From an uncultured Lachnospiraceae bacterium (lineage in GTDB: Bacteria > Bacillota > Clostridia > Lachnospirales > Lachnospiraceae): DNA of 37,026 bases. Below are positions 28,429 through 37,026 of this stretch, one piece after another. A model generated the notes under the pieces. It made no database searches, was not told the DNA's origin, and was given only the letters and a program-made list of their open reading frames with translations. Location: positions 1 through 37,026 of the forward strand of contig CALFCS010000099.1 in the NCBI GenBank assembly GCA_937950565.1, given 5' to 3'. The number at the start of each line of letters is the position of its first letter. Positions within the stretch are counted from its first letter, which is position 1. The position numbers and the translations under genes are program-made.

Positions 28429-31400
28429 ATGTCTCTACAGTTTATTTTCGGACCGTCGGGTTCAGGTAAATCATATGATCTTTACAACAAGATTATAAAG
28501 GAATCAATCAATCATCCGGAGCAGAATTTTATCATCCTTGTACCGGAGCAGTTTACGATGCAGACACAGAAGGAGCTTGTCACGAAGCATCCGGACCATG
28601 GCATTATGAATATTGATGTCTTAAGTTTTGGGCGTCTGGCTTATCGTGTCTTTGAAGAGACGGGAGGAGGTAGTCTTCCGGTTCTGGATGATGAGGGAAA
28701 GAGCCTGGTGCTTCGCAAGATTGCGGGAGATTATGAGGATGAGCTGAAGGTTCTTGGCGGGAACATCCGGAAAATGGGCTATATCAGCGAAGTAAAGTCT
28801 GTGCTGTCGGAGTTTGCCCAGTATGATATTGGCGAGGAAGAGTTGGAGCGTGTCATAGAGTCAGCGGGGGAGGATTCCCCACTGGCTTATAAACTCAGGG
28901 ATATTCAGATTCTGTACCGCGGATTTACAAAATATCTGGAGAAAAAATATATTACGAAGGAAGAACTTCTGGACGTGCTTGGGAGAGAAGTCTCAAAATC
29001 TGAATTATTAAAGAACAGTACGGTTGTATTAGACGGGTTTACCGGATTTACACCGGTACAGAACAGGCTCCTTGGAGAGCTTCTTAAATACTGCCGGAAG
29101 GTAGTTGTCACGGTTACAATGGACGAGCGGGAGAATCCATATATTTACAGACACCCATATCAGCTATTTGCGCTCAGTAAACATATGGTGACTGCGCTTC
29201 TTCAGATTGCAAAGGAAAGAAATGTGGAGATTGAAGAGGCAATATATAAATATGAAAATACACCTTATCGTTTCAGAAGAAACGGAGAACTTGCTTTTTT
29301 GGAGCGTAGATTGTTCCGATACGGGAGTGAAGTATACGACGAACCGACACATGCAGTCTCCCTGCATATAGCCGGAAATCCGAGAGAAGAGGCATATGCG
29401 GCGGCGGGACGGGTACGTGCGCTTGCAAGGGAGGAAGGATACAGATACAGGGAGATTGGTGTGATAGCTGCAAGCATGGACACCTATGGTCCCTATCTGG
29501 AGGAGGCGTTTGAAGCTTATGACATCCCTGTATTTATGGACCATAAGAGAAATATTCTCCAGAATTCCTTTGTGGAATACATTCGAAGCCTTCTGAATAT
29601 GGCAGAGCAGAATTTTACTTATGAAAGTGTTTTCCGCTTTTTTAATACGGGACTTACAGGTATTGCCTATGAAGATATCTGTGCAATGGAGAATTATGTG
29701 ATTGGTCTTGGCATCAAAGGCTATAAGAAATGGCAGGAGAGATGGGTCAGACAGAATGGGAAAATGTCGGAGGAAGAGCTGGAGCGTCTGAATCACTGCC
29801 GTGTGAAATTTGTGGAAAAGATTGATGCGCTTGTGTTTGTCTTAAAGCAGCGGAGAAAAACCGTGAAGGATATTACCTTTGCTGTTTATGAGTTTATGGT
29901 ACAGGAGGAAATGCAGCTTAAGCTCAAGAAGCAGGAGCAGGCTTTTCAAGAGGAGGGAGAGCTTGCACTGGCGAAGGAGTATGCCCAGGTGTACCGGATT
30001 CTTGTGGAATTATTTGATAAGTTTGTAGAATTACTGGGGGACGAGCAGGTCAGCTTAAAGGAATACTGCCAATTGCTGGATGCAGGACTTTCGGAGGCAC
30101 GTGTCGGTGTGATTCCTCCGAGTATGGATCAGGTGGTGGCAGGCGATATCCAGCGTACAAGACTAAAGGATATTAAGGCATTGATTTTCGTGGGAGCGGA
30201 TGATACCTGTCTTCCAGGCCCGCTTCTTCGCACGGGTCTGTTGTCCGAGCGTGACCGGGAAAGGTTTGGCAAAGAGAAGCTTTCCCTGGCGCCGGGCGGT
30301 AAGGAGCAGGCTTATATTCAGAAATTTTACCTGTATCTGAACCTGACAAAGCCATCGGAAAAACTGTTTGTTTATTATAGTAAAGTGTCATCCGATGGAA
30401 AGAGTATACGGCCATCTTATCTGGTGCAGGAGCTTCGTAAAATGTATCCGAAGCTTCGGGTTCAGGATGAGGAGTGGAGTACCTTTGGAAGGCGTGAGTT
30501 GACAGAACAGATGGGGAAGGAAGCTCTGATTCGGGGAATTCGCAGTGAAAGCGGCGTGGATGACGCCTGGCGGGAGCTGTATTCCTGGTATTTTGGAAAT
30601 GAAAAGTGGAAGGAGAAGTTAACCGGGGTTCTGCGTGCCGGTTATTACCGCTGTCCGCAGGACGGGCTTACACAGGCGGTGGCAAGAAGGCTGTATGGAG
30701 AGCATTTTGAAGACAGTATTACAAGAATGGAACGGTTTGCAGCCTGTGCATGTTCACATTTTCTCACATATGGTCTGGGGCTGCGTGAGAGGAAGGAGTA
30801 TGAATTCCAGCCGGTAGATTTGGGAAATGTCTGTCACAGGGCTCTTGAGATTTTCTCTGGAAAAGTAGAAAAAGAGCATAAGAAATGGACAGAGCTTACG
30901 GAAGAGGAAAGAAGGAAATATATAGGGGAAAGTGTTGAGGAAGCGATTGCGGATTACGGCAATTCTGTCTTGTATAGTTCTGCGCGCAATGAGTACAAGA
31001 TTGTGCGGATGAAGTGGATGCTGGAAAGAACAGTGTGGGCGCTGACAAAACAGCTTCAGGCAGGTGATTTCATTCCGGAGTCCTATGAATTCCGTTTTGA
31101 AAATGGAAAAATTGACCGGATTGATATTTGTGAAGATGATGACAAAGTGTATGTGAAAGTGATGGATTATAAGACCGGGAGCAAGGCATTTGATGTTGTA
31201 GCGCTGTATCATGGACTGCAGCTGCAGCTGATGGTGTATATGGATGCGGCAGTCCGTATGGAGGAGAAGCGTCATGTGGGGAAAGAAGTGATACCAGCAG
31301 GTGTCTTCTATTACCGGATTCAGGATCCGTTCGTAGATAAAAGGAGTAAAGAAGAGAGAGAGAGCAAAAGCTCTATCATAGAAGAGGATATTCTAAAAGT

Positions 31401-31827
31401 ATTAAAACCAGACGGTATTATCAATCTTCAGTCGGAGGCGCTTAGGCATCTGGACCGGGTGACGCAGGGAGAATCGCTGGCGGTTCCGGTCAAATATAAT
31501 AAGAACGGAAGCCTGTCAAAAAGCTCGAAGGCTGCATCTGAGGAGGATTTTCGTGCAATGATGAATCATGCGGTAAAGAAAGTAGCCCAGACTCATCAAC
31601 GGATTCTGGAGGGAAGAGTGGAAGCGGCTCCTTATCGCAGAGGGCAGGAAAGTGGCTGCGATTTCTGTAAATACCGGCATATCTGTGGGTTTGATACCAA
31701 AGTCCCGGGATATCATTACCGGGATATTGAGAAGATGAGCAAAGAAGAAGCGATAGCGGCAATGAAGCAGGGGAAGGAGGACGAAAAGACATGGGAATCT
31801 CATGGACAGAAGAACAGCAGAAAGTAA
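28429..31827 (+). CDS. addB: ATP-dependent helicase/nuclease subunit B (AddB)
   Basis: Subunit of AddAB, the Firmicutes counterpart of RecBCD that resects double-strand ends and recognises Chi. 1132 residues, usual length. The N-terminus has Walker A GPSGSGKS (~8-15). The C-terminal RecB-like nuclease has Asp913 and Lys in VMDYKTG. The iron-sulfur cluster is formed by a Cys in the CACSHFLTYGLGLR region and the C-terminal CDFCKYRHIC cluster. It begins 17 nt after udp with only a weak ribosome site (GGATGAAGG), so it is probably read through from the deo operon. It overlaps addA by 37 nt. Confidence 0.96.
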   Translation: MSLQFIFGPSGSGKSYDLYNKIIKESINHPEQNFIILVPEQFTMQTQKELVTKHPDHGIMNIDVLSFGRLAYRVFEETGGGSLPVLDDEGKSLVLRKIAGDYEDELKVLGGNIRKMGYISEVKSVLSEFAQYDIGEEELERVIESAGEDSPLAYKLRDIQILYRGFTKYLEKKYITKEELLDVLGREVSKSELLKNSTVVLDGFTGFTPVQNRLLGELLKYCRKVVVTVTMDERENPYIYRHPYQLFALSKHMVTALLQIAKERNVEIEEAIYKYENTPYRFRRNGELAFLERRLFRYGSEVYDEPTHAVSLHIAGNPREEAYAAAGRVRALAREEGYRYREIGVIAASMDTYGPYLEEAFEAYDIPVFMDHKRNILQNSFVEYIRSLLNMAEQNFTYESVFRFFNTGLTGIAYEDICAMENYVIGLGIKGYKKWQERWVRQNGKMSEEELERLNHCRVKFVEKIDALVFVLKQRRKTVKDITFAVYEFMVQEEMQLKLKKQEQAFQEEGELALAKEYAQVYRILVELFDKFVELLGDEQVSLKEYCQLLDAGLSEARVGVIPPSMDQVVAGDIQRTRLKDIKALIFVGADDTCLPGPLLRTGLLSERDRERFGKEKLSLAPGGKEQAYIQKFYLYLNLTKPSEKLFVYYSKVSSDGKSIRPSYLVQELRKMYPKLRVQDEEWSTFGRRELTEQMGKEALIRGIRSESGVDDAWRELYSWYFGNEKWKEKLTGVLRAGYYRCPQDGLTQAVARRLYGEHFEDSITRMERFAACACSHFLTYGLGLRERKEYEFQPVDLGNVCHRALEIFSGKVEKEHKKWTELTEEERRKYIGESVEEAIADYGNSVLYSSARNEYKIVRMKWMLERTVWALTKQLQAGDFIPESYEFRFENGKIDRIDICEDDDKVYVKVMDYKTGSKAFDVVALYHGLQLQLMVYMDAAVRMEEKRHVGKEVIPAGVFYYRIQDPFVDKRSKEERESKSSIIEEDILKVLKPDGIINLQSEALRHLDRVTQGESLAVPVKYNKNGSLSKSSKAASEEDFRAMMNHAVKKVAQTHQRILEGRVEAAPYRRGQESGCDFCKYRHICGFDTKVPGYHYRDIEKMSKEEAIAAMKQGKEDEKTWESHGQKNSRK

Positions 31828-34800
31828 TTGAGCTAAGAGGACGGAATATTCTTGTGTCAGCGGCTGCAGGCTCCGGTAAGACAGCTGTACTGGTGGAACG
31901 TATCATTACGATGCTGACAGCAAAAGAGCATCCCACCAGCGTAGATCAGCTTCTGATTGTGACATTTACAGAAGCGGCGGCGGCAGAAATGAAAGACCGT
32001 ATCCGCACGGCAATCGAGAAAAAGCTCGAGGAGGAGCCAGAGAATGAGCATCTCATGCGGCAGGCGACCTTGATTCACAATGCACAGATCACAACAATCC
32101 ACAGCTTCTGCCTGTCGGTAATCCGGGATCATTTTCATGTCATAGATTTGGACCCTTCCTTCCGCGTGGGCGAAGAAGGGGAGCTGAAGCTTCTCCGCCG
32201 TGATGTGCTGGAGGAGCTTTTGGAAGATAAATATCAGGAAGGAAAAGAACCGTTTCTTGCATTTGCCTCGGCTTATGGAAATGGGAGGGATGACAGGAAG
32301 ATAGAAGAGCTGATTCTAAAAATTTATGAATTTTCCCGCAGCTATCCCGATGCAAAGGGCTGGCTTGCTTCCTGTGTGGCTGCTTACCAGGCAGATACAC
32401 GGGAAGAGCTGGAGAAGAGTCCGTATGTGGCGCTTGTGATGAAGCATACACGGAAGTGCCTTCAGGATGCCAGAGAGCTTCTTCGTATGGGACTTTCCAT
32501 ATGCAAGGAGGCGGACGGACCGATGGCTTATGAGCCAATGCTTACAAGTGACCTGTATATGATAGAAGACTTTCTGGCAGCAGATTCTTATGGAAAATTA
32601 AATGAAAAAATGCGGGAAATCAGCTGGATGAAGCTTGCGTCAAATAGGGGCAAGACAATTTCTGAAAGGAAGACAGCCAAGGTAAAGGCAATTCGTGAAG
32701 AGGTAAAAGGGCTGCTAGGCGACCTTGCTTCTCAGTATTTTTATCAGGATGTGGAGGAGATGCTTTCTGATATCCGTCTCTGCCGCCCCCAGATGCAGGT
32801 GCTGGCAGAGCTGGTGGAAGAATTTGCCGGGCGGTTTGAAGAGAGCAAACGGGAAAAGAATCTGATTGATTTCTCCGATATGGAGCAGTACGCGCTCCGC
32901 ATTCTTACCAGACAGGAGGATGGGAAGCTTGTTCCATCCCGGACAGCTGAAGAATATAGGAGACAGTATGAAGAAATCATGATTGACGAGTATCAGGACA
33001 GTAATCTGATACAGGAGACAATCCTGACCAGCATTTCTGCAGTGTCAGAGGGACGTTATAATATCTTTATGGTAGGGGATGTTAAGCAGAGTATTTACCG
33101 GTTCCGTTTGTCGAGACCGGAGCTTTTTATGGAAAAGTATGATACATACAGCTTGTCGGACAGTGTAATGCAGAGGATTGATCTGCATAAGAATTTCCGA
33201 AGCCGGGCAGAGGTTCTGGAGGGTGTGAACTATATTTTCCGGCAGATTATGACAAGAGGACTTGGCGGGATTGGCTATGATGACAATGCGGCTCTGTACC
33301 CCGGCGCAGCTTATCCGGAATATCCGATAAGAAAGGAACGGGCGTCTATAGAAGGGCAGGAAGAAGAACAGACAGAAGAGCAGGAAGATACAGGTACGAA
33401 GACAGAGGTGCTTGTCATTGACAGTGGCAGCGCCAGAGAAGAGGTTGATATATCAGGACAGGACGGAAAACCAGGTGGAGGCAGATTGTCAGACCGCGAG
33501 CTGGAGGCTCGTGCCATAGCAGGGCAGATTCGCGAGCTGATGAGAACATACCAGGTCGTGGATAAAGAAAGCGGAAGATTCCGCTCGGTCCGGTATTCCG
33601 ATATTGTGATTCTGACCAGGAGTGTCAAGGGATTTGCAGATACCTTTGCAGAAGTATTGAACCGGGAAGGAATTCCGGCATGTGCAGGCACGAGAGAAGG
33701 TTATTTTGAAACACAGGAAATCGGTGTACTTCTGGATTATCTGAGGGTGATTGGTAATAACCAGCAAGATCTGCCGCTTGCGGCAGTACTTTCTTCTCCT
33801 TTTGGAGGATTGTCACAGGAAGAGCTTGCCGAGATCAAAAGCGAATACCGGGAGCTTCCGTTTTACCGGGCAGTTTCCTGTTACGAGAAGGAAGGAAGGG
33901 ATGAGAAGCTTCAGAGGAAACTTCGGAAATGTCTCGGACAGATAGAATCCTTCCGGGAAAAGGTTCCTTATACACCGATACAGGAACTGCTTCGGAAGAT
34001 ATTGACAGATACCGGATATCTGGATTTTGTGTCTGCCATGCCGGGAGGAGAACAACGCCGCGCTAATCTGGAAATGCTGCTGGAAAAGGCAAAGACCTTT
34101 GAGTCTGCCAGTTATAAAGGGCTGTTTCATTTTATCCGTTATATAGGACAATTGAAAAAATACAATGTAGATTATGGAGAGGCATCGCTTACAGATGAGC
34201 AGTCTGATACGGTACGCATTATGACCATTCATAAGAGTAAAGGACTGGAATTCCCGGTGGTCTTTGTGGCGGGTATGGGAAAACGCATGAATATGCAGGA
34301 CGTAAGGAGCAGCGTAGTCTTTCACGCAGGACTGGGTGTCGGACTGGATGCAGTCGATCTGGAAAAAAGGACACAGAGTCCGAGCATTATTAAAAAAGTG
34401 ATTCAGAAGAATGAGCAGCTTGACAGTCTTGGAGAAGAGCTTCGGGTTCTTTATGTCGCATTTACCCGTGCAAAAGAAAAACTGATCCTTACGGGAACGA
34501 TGGCAAATGTGGAGAAGAAACTGGAAAGCTTCGAGATGGTGCGAAACCGCAGGAAGGAGGAATTGAGTTTCGAAAGATTAAGCAAGGCGGTTACTTACTG
34601 GGACTGGATTCTGCCTGCGCTTGTGCGGATGACTCCGGATGTGCCGATTCGTGTCCATACGCTGACGCTGGAAGATATTGTAGCGGAGTCAGTGGAGGAA
34701 GAGACTGCGGAAAGGATTACGAAAGGGATTCTTGAGAACTGGGACGCGGGGCAGATTTATGAGCCGGCTGTGAAAGAAGAATTGAAAAAACAGTTTGGTT

Positions 34801-35504
34801 ATCAATATCCATATGCAGGCAGCCGGATGCAGAAGTTGAAGTTTACGGTGTCGGAGTTGAAAAAGCGTAAGGCTGTGTCCGAGCTTGCGGAGTATGCCTC
34901 AGAACAGGCAATGGAAGCCGGGGAGGCACTGTACGAGGAGCCGGAGGTAATTCCTCTGCTTCCGAGGTTCCTTCAGGAAACGCAGAAGCTTTCCGGAGCC
35001 GGAAGGGGGACTGCTTATCACAGACTCATGGAATTGCTTGATTTCCGGGAGGAGTACACAGAGGAAACGCTGGTACATGCAGTGGAAACATTCACAGGAG
35101 CGGGGAAAATGACCGAAGAGATGGCGGATTGTATCCAGATGAAAGATATTCTTGCATTTCTGGAAAGCACTGCAGGCAAACGGATGCGGGCATGTGCGGC
35201 AAACGGATGCCTTTGGAAGGAACAGCCATTTGTCCTTGGGGTGGAAGCCCGGGAACTCTATTCCGGAGAGCCGGAAGGGGAACTGATTCTTGTACAGGGA
35301 ATTATTGATGTATATTTTGAGGAAGAGGGCGGACTGGTGGTGCTGGATTATAAGACGGACAAGGTCAGGACTGCCGGGGAGCTTACTGAGAAATATCATG
35401 CACAGCTTGATTATTATGCAAAGGCACTGGAACAGATTACCCATAAGAAAGTAAAAGAAAAAATCATTTATTCTTTTCACCTCCGGGAGGAAATTCTGTT
35501 ATAA
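31791..35504 (+). CDS. addA: ATP-dependent helicase/nuclease subunit A (AddA)
   Basis: UvrD-like 3'-5' helicase plus C-terminal nuclease, partner of AddB. 1237 residues. Q-motif WTEEQQKVI, Walker A AAAGSGKT (24-31), Walker B DEYQDSN, motif III VGDVKQSIYRFR, motif V MTIHKSKGLEFPVVFV, motif VI LYVAFTRAKEKL. The nuclease centre is LVVLDYKTDKV near the C-terminus, so both subunits have nuclease residues. AAGGAGG lies inside addB, so translation is coupled. The 147-nt gap that follows holds an A/T-only hairpin (35527-35546) that might be a weak terminator. Confidence 0.97.
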   Translation: MGISWTEEQQKVIELRGRNILVSAAAGSGKTAVLVERIITMLTAKEHPTSVDQLLIVTFTEAAAAEMKDRIRTAIEKKLEEEPENEHLMRQATLIHNAQITTIHSFCLSVIRDHFHVIDLDPSFRVGEEGELKLLRRDVLEELLEDKYQEGKEPFLAFASAYGNGRDDRKIEELILKIYEFSRSYPDAKGWLASCVAAYQADTREELEKSPYVALVMKHTRKCLQDARELLRMGLSICKEADGPMAYEPMLTSDLYMIEDFLAADSYGKLNEKMREISWMKLASNRGKTISERKTAKVKAIREEVKGLLGDLASQYFYQDVEEMLSDIRLCRPQMQVLAELVEEFAGRFEESKREKNLIDFSDMEQYALRILTRQEDGKLVPSRTAEEYRRQYEEIMIDEYQDSNLIQETILTSISAVSEGRYNIFMVGDVKQSIYRFRLSRPELFMEKYDTYSLSDSVMQRIDLHKNFRSRAEVLEGVNYIFRQIMTRGLGGIGYDDNAALYPGAAYPEYPIRKERASIEGQEEEQTEEQEDTGTKTEVLVIDSGSAREEVDISGQDGKPGGGRLSDRELEARAIAGQIRELMRTYQVVDKESGRFRSVRYSDIVILTRSVKGFADTFAEVLNREGIPACAGTREGYFETQEIGVLLDYLRVIGNNQQDLPLAAVLSSPFGGLSQEELAEIKSEYRELPFYRAVSCYEKEGRDEKLQRKLRKCLGQIESFREKVPYTPIQELLRKILTDTGYLDFVSAMPGGEQRRANLEMLLEKAKTFESASYKGLFHFIRYIGQLKKYNVDYGEASLTDEQSDTVRIMTIHKSKGLEFPVVFVAGMGKRMNMQDVRSSVVFHAGLGVGLDAVDLEKRTQSPSIIKKVIQKNEQLDSLGEELRVLYVAFTRAKEKLILTGTMANVEKKLESFEMVRNRRKEELSFERLSKAVTYWDWILPALVRMTPDVPIRVHTLTLEDIVAESVEEETAERITKGILENWDAGQIYEPAVKEELKKQFGYQYPYAGSRMQKLKFTVSELKKRKAVSELAEYASEQAMEAGEALYEEPEVIPLLPRFLQETQKLSGAGRGTAYHRLMELLDFREEYTEETLVHAVETFTGAGKMTEEMADCIQMKDILAFLESTAGKRMRACAANGCLWKEQPFVLGVEARELYSGEPEGELILVQGIIDVYFEEEGGLVVLDYKTDKVRTAGELTEKYHAQLDYYAKALEQITHKKVKEKIIYSFHLREEILL

Positions 35505-35569
35505 CAATAATTTTTATTAAAAAATCGAAAAAAGTATAGTTTTTTCTTGAAAATCTATTCTTTGTCGGG

Positions 35570-35597
35570 TTGAAATATGTCAGGAAAGATTTAATAT
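35570..35597 (+). promoter_or_regulatory. Candidate promoter of second GH43 gene
   Basis: TTGAAA (35570-35575) and TAATAT (35592-35597) are separated by 16 bp in a very AT-rich gap, ~55 nt before the start codon. Confidence 0.4.
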
Positions 35598-35651
35598 AAA
35601 AATATACGTATGTTTTCTTGTAATTCAAAAAAAGATAAGGAGGGAAAATGG

Positions 35652-37026
35652 ATGAAAAGAAAAAAACTATTTCGAATGACAGCAGCATTTATGACAGCAT
35701 TGATGCTGATACCACAGGTTCCTGTGGCGGCTGCTGATGAGACTACAGAAGAAGTAGTTCTCGTGGATTTTACCTTTGATGACGTAGAGACTGGTTTCAA
35801 GGGAGGCCAGGCAGTTGCGGAGCCGAAGGGAGAGATTGTAACGGATGGGGACAGGAAGGTACTGCATCTCGATGGAACCAATACCAATTGGCTGGATGTA
35901 AAGAAGGAGGATGGAAGCAGCCTGTTGAAGGGTGTGGAAGAGATGACCATTTCCTTTGATATGAAGGGAGCTTCAAACTGGCCGTTCTATGCAGCACCGT
36001 CTGCAGCTGATCCGGTATATCTGAAAGAGGAATACATCGGAGCAATGGTAGGCAGTGAAATTAAGATTGAGCGTTATAAGAATAATGGATCAAGACCGAC
36101 ACTTACAGCAGCTCCGATTAATGCAAGTGACTGGGTGCATGTAGAGGTTATCTTAGGAAAGACAAGTACAAGTATCAAGGTTGGCGACGCAGAACCGGTT
36201 GTCCAGGACGGACTGATTCCGGTATTGGATATTCTGGGAAGAAATCCGATTTTCTATATCGGCAAGGCACCGTGGAGTCCATGGGGCGAGAGTGGTGTAG
36301 GCGAATACTATACTGGTTATCTTGATAACTTCAAGGTTACCGGTAAGGTTGTAGAGCTTGCTGCAGATAAGACAGAGCTGAAAGCTGCAATTGAAGTGGC
36401 AAAATCTGTCGGAGAAGAAGCAAAATACACAGCAACGAGCTGGAAGAAGTTTAAAGCAGCTCTGGATGAAGCCAATAAGGTAAATGATGATGCAAAAGCG
36501 CAGCAGGAAGCAGTAGATGTGGCGGCTAAGGCTTTGAGAGATGCAACCTCAGCTCTGTCACTGGCAGATAAGAATCCTGCGGCAAAGGCAGTAGGTACTG
36601 CGAACCCGCTGGTAGACCACAAATTCGGAGCAGATCCGTATGCAATGGAATATAACGGAAGAGTATATATTTACATGACGAATGACTCTCAGGAATACGA
36701 GGCATGTAATAATGGCTCTGTGGATAACGGATATTCCCATATTAATACAATTAATGTGATTTCATCTGCGGATATGGTGAACTGGACAGATCATGGTTCT
36801 ATTCCGGTAGCAGGAAAGAATAATCCGGAAGGCGCTGCAAAATGGGCGGCATGCTCCTGGGCTCCGGCCGCAGCACATAAGACCATTGACGGAAAAGAGA
36901 AATTCTTCCTTTACTTTGCAGATGGCGGCGGTGGAGTTGGCGTGCTGACAGCAGATTCTCCAATCGGACCGTTTACAGATCCAATCGGCAAAGCGCTGGT
37001 AGCGCCGGGTTCTGCACATTCACAAG
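35652..37026 (+). CDS. Secreted LamG-FIVAR-GH43 protein, 3'-truncated by window
   Basis: An open frame to the window end (458 codons seen). Start ATG 35652 with AAGGAGG ~9 nt upstream; ATG 35648 is in another frame. Signal peptide ~1-28 (KKLFRMTAAFMTALMLIPQV, cut near AAA). A LamG-like jelly roll spans ~35-238 (FDDVETGFKGG, YTGYLDNFKV). FIVAR-like helices span ~240-305 (AAIEVAKSV...ALRDATSAL). The start of a GH43 propeller follows from ~315: GADPYAMEYNGRVYIYMTND holds the likely general-base Asp, followed by WAACSWAPAAAH and FFLYFADGGGG. It resembles arabinofuranosidase/xylosidase GH43 members acting on arabinoxylan. Domain order parallels the SLH protein at 22280; whether it also ends in SLH or another anchor is not visible. 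Confidence 0.88.
   Translation, partial: MKRKKLFRMTAAFMTALMLIPQVPVAAADETTEEVVLVDFTFDDVETGFKGGQAVAEPKGEIVTDGDRKVLHLDGTNTNWLDVKKEDGSSLLKGVEEMTISFDMKGASNWPFYAAPSAADPVYLKEEYIGAMVGSEIKIERYKNNGSRPTLTAAPINASDWVHVEVILGKTSTSIKVGDAEPVVQDGLIPVLDILGRNPIFYIGKAPWSPWGESGVGEYYTGYLDNFKVTGKVVELAADKTELKAAIEVAKSVGEEAKYTATSWKKFKAALDEANKVNDDAKAQQEAVDVAAKALRDATSALSLADKNPAAKAVGTANPLVDHKFGADPYAMEYNGRVYIYMTNDSQEYEACNNGSVDNGYSHINTINVISSADMVNWTDHGSIPVAGKNNPEGAAKWAACSWAPAAAHKTIDGKEKFFLYFADGGGGVGVLTADSPIGPFTDPIGKALVAPGSAHSQ

Noticed and set aside
33751..34325. ORFs on both strands inside addA
   Set aside because: They are shadows of the addA frame, which has continuous helicase motifs; no ribosome sites or recognisable domains.

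Overview
The window looks like chromosomal DNA of a gut-type Lachnospiraceae (Clostridia, Firmicutes). Base composition is moderate. Shine-Dalgarno sites are strong AGGAGG types. The gene set fits: AddAB instead of RecBCD, a CadC/SmtB-type metal sensor, a TPP-riboswitch thiamine-salvage operon, SLH-anchored GH43 proteins and a c-di-GMP phosphorelay. This assignment comes from gene content and protein character, not from a database search.

Layout. 1-1534: the 3' part of hisF, then ung, then a lone tRNA-Gly(CCC) with its own promoter and terminator. 1598-5709: a zinc/cadmium efflux locus, with a P1B-ATPase gene under a consensus promoter and a 12-2-12 ArsR-type operator, and the presumed ArsR sensor gene downstream. 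The two genes are separated by a roughly 1.2 kb island flanked by 28-bp direct repeats and holding broken pieces of surface-protein genes (an SLH fragment and a headless SGNH esterase-like ORF). The right-hand repeat is one arm of a 41-bp palindrome just before arsR. 5755-9091: a TPR lipoprotein, hflX, a dapF-family gene whose two catalytic cysteines both read as serine, and a GNAT acetyltransferase, closed by a strong terminator.

9119-15487: a minus-strand LytTR regulator/LiaF-like membrane protein pair, divergent from a plus-strand phosphorelay made of a REC-HD-GYP-PAS-GGDEF protein, a free HPt protein and a two-receiver hybrid histidine kinase. The divergent region carries a 21-bp-spaced direct repeat that looks like a LytTR operator. 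greA follows at 15534-16037.

16066-20373: a TPP riboswitch with a terminator platform, then thiM-thiE-HAD phosphatase-thiD-cytX. All genes overlap; this is a salvage route from imported HMP plus thiazole alcohol to thiamine phosphate. 20448-21898: a minus-strand XRE-regulator/AbiEii-type nucleotidyltransferase toxin-antitoxin pair, beside a remnant of an AAA/DUF4143-like ATPase gene. 22280-26380: a 1366-residue secreted GH43-like protein with LamG, Ig-like, FIVAR and three SLH domains.

26478-35504: deoC-cdd-udp (pyrimidine (deoxy)nucleoside catabolism) running directly into addB-addA (double-strand break repair). 35652-end: a second secreted LamG-FIVAR-GH43 protein, cut by the window end.

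The likeliest places for something undescribed are the repeat-flanked mosaic island between the metal ATPase and its sensor, the Ser/Ser DapF homologue, the self-regulated LytTR/LiaF-like pair, and the XRE/AbiEii module. No CRISPR array, complete insertion sequence or rRNA gene was seen.
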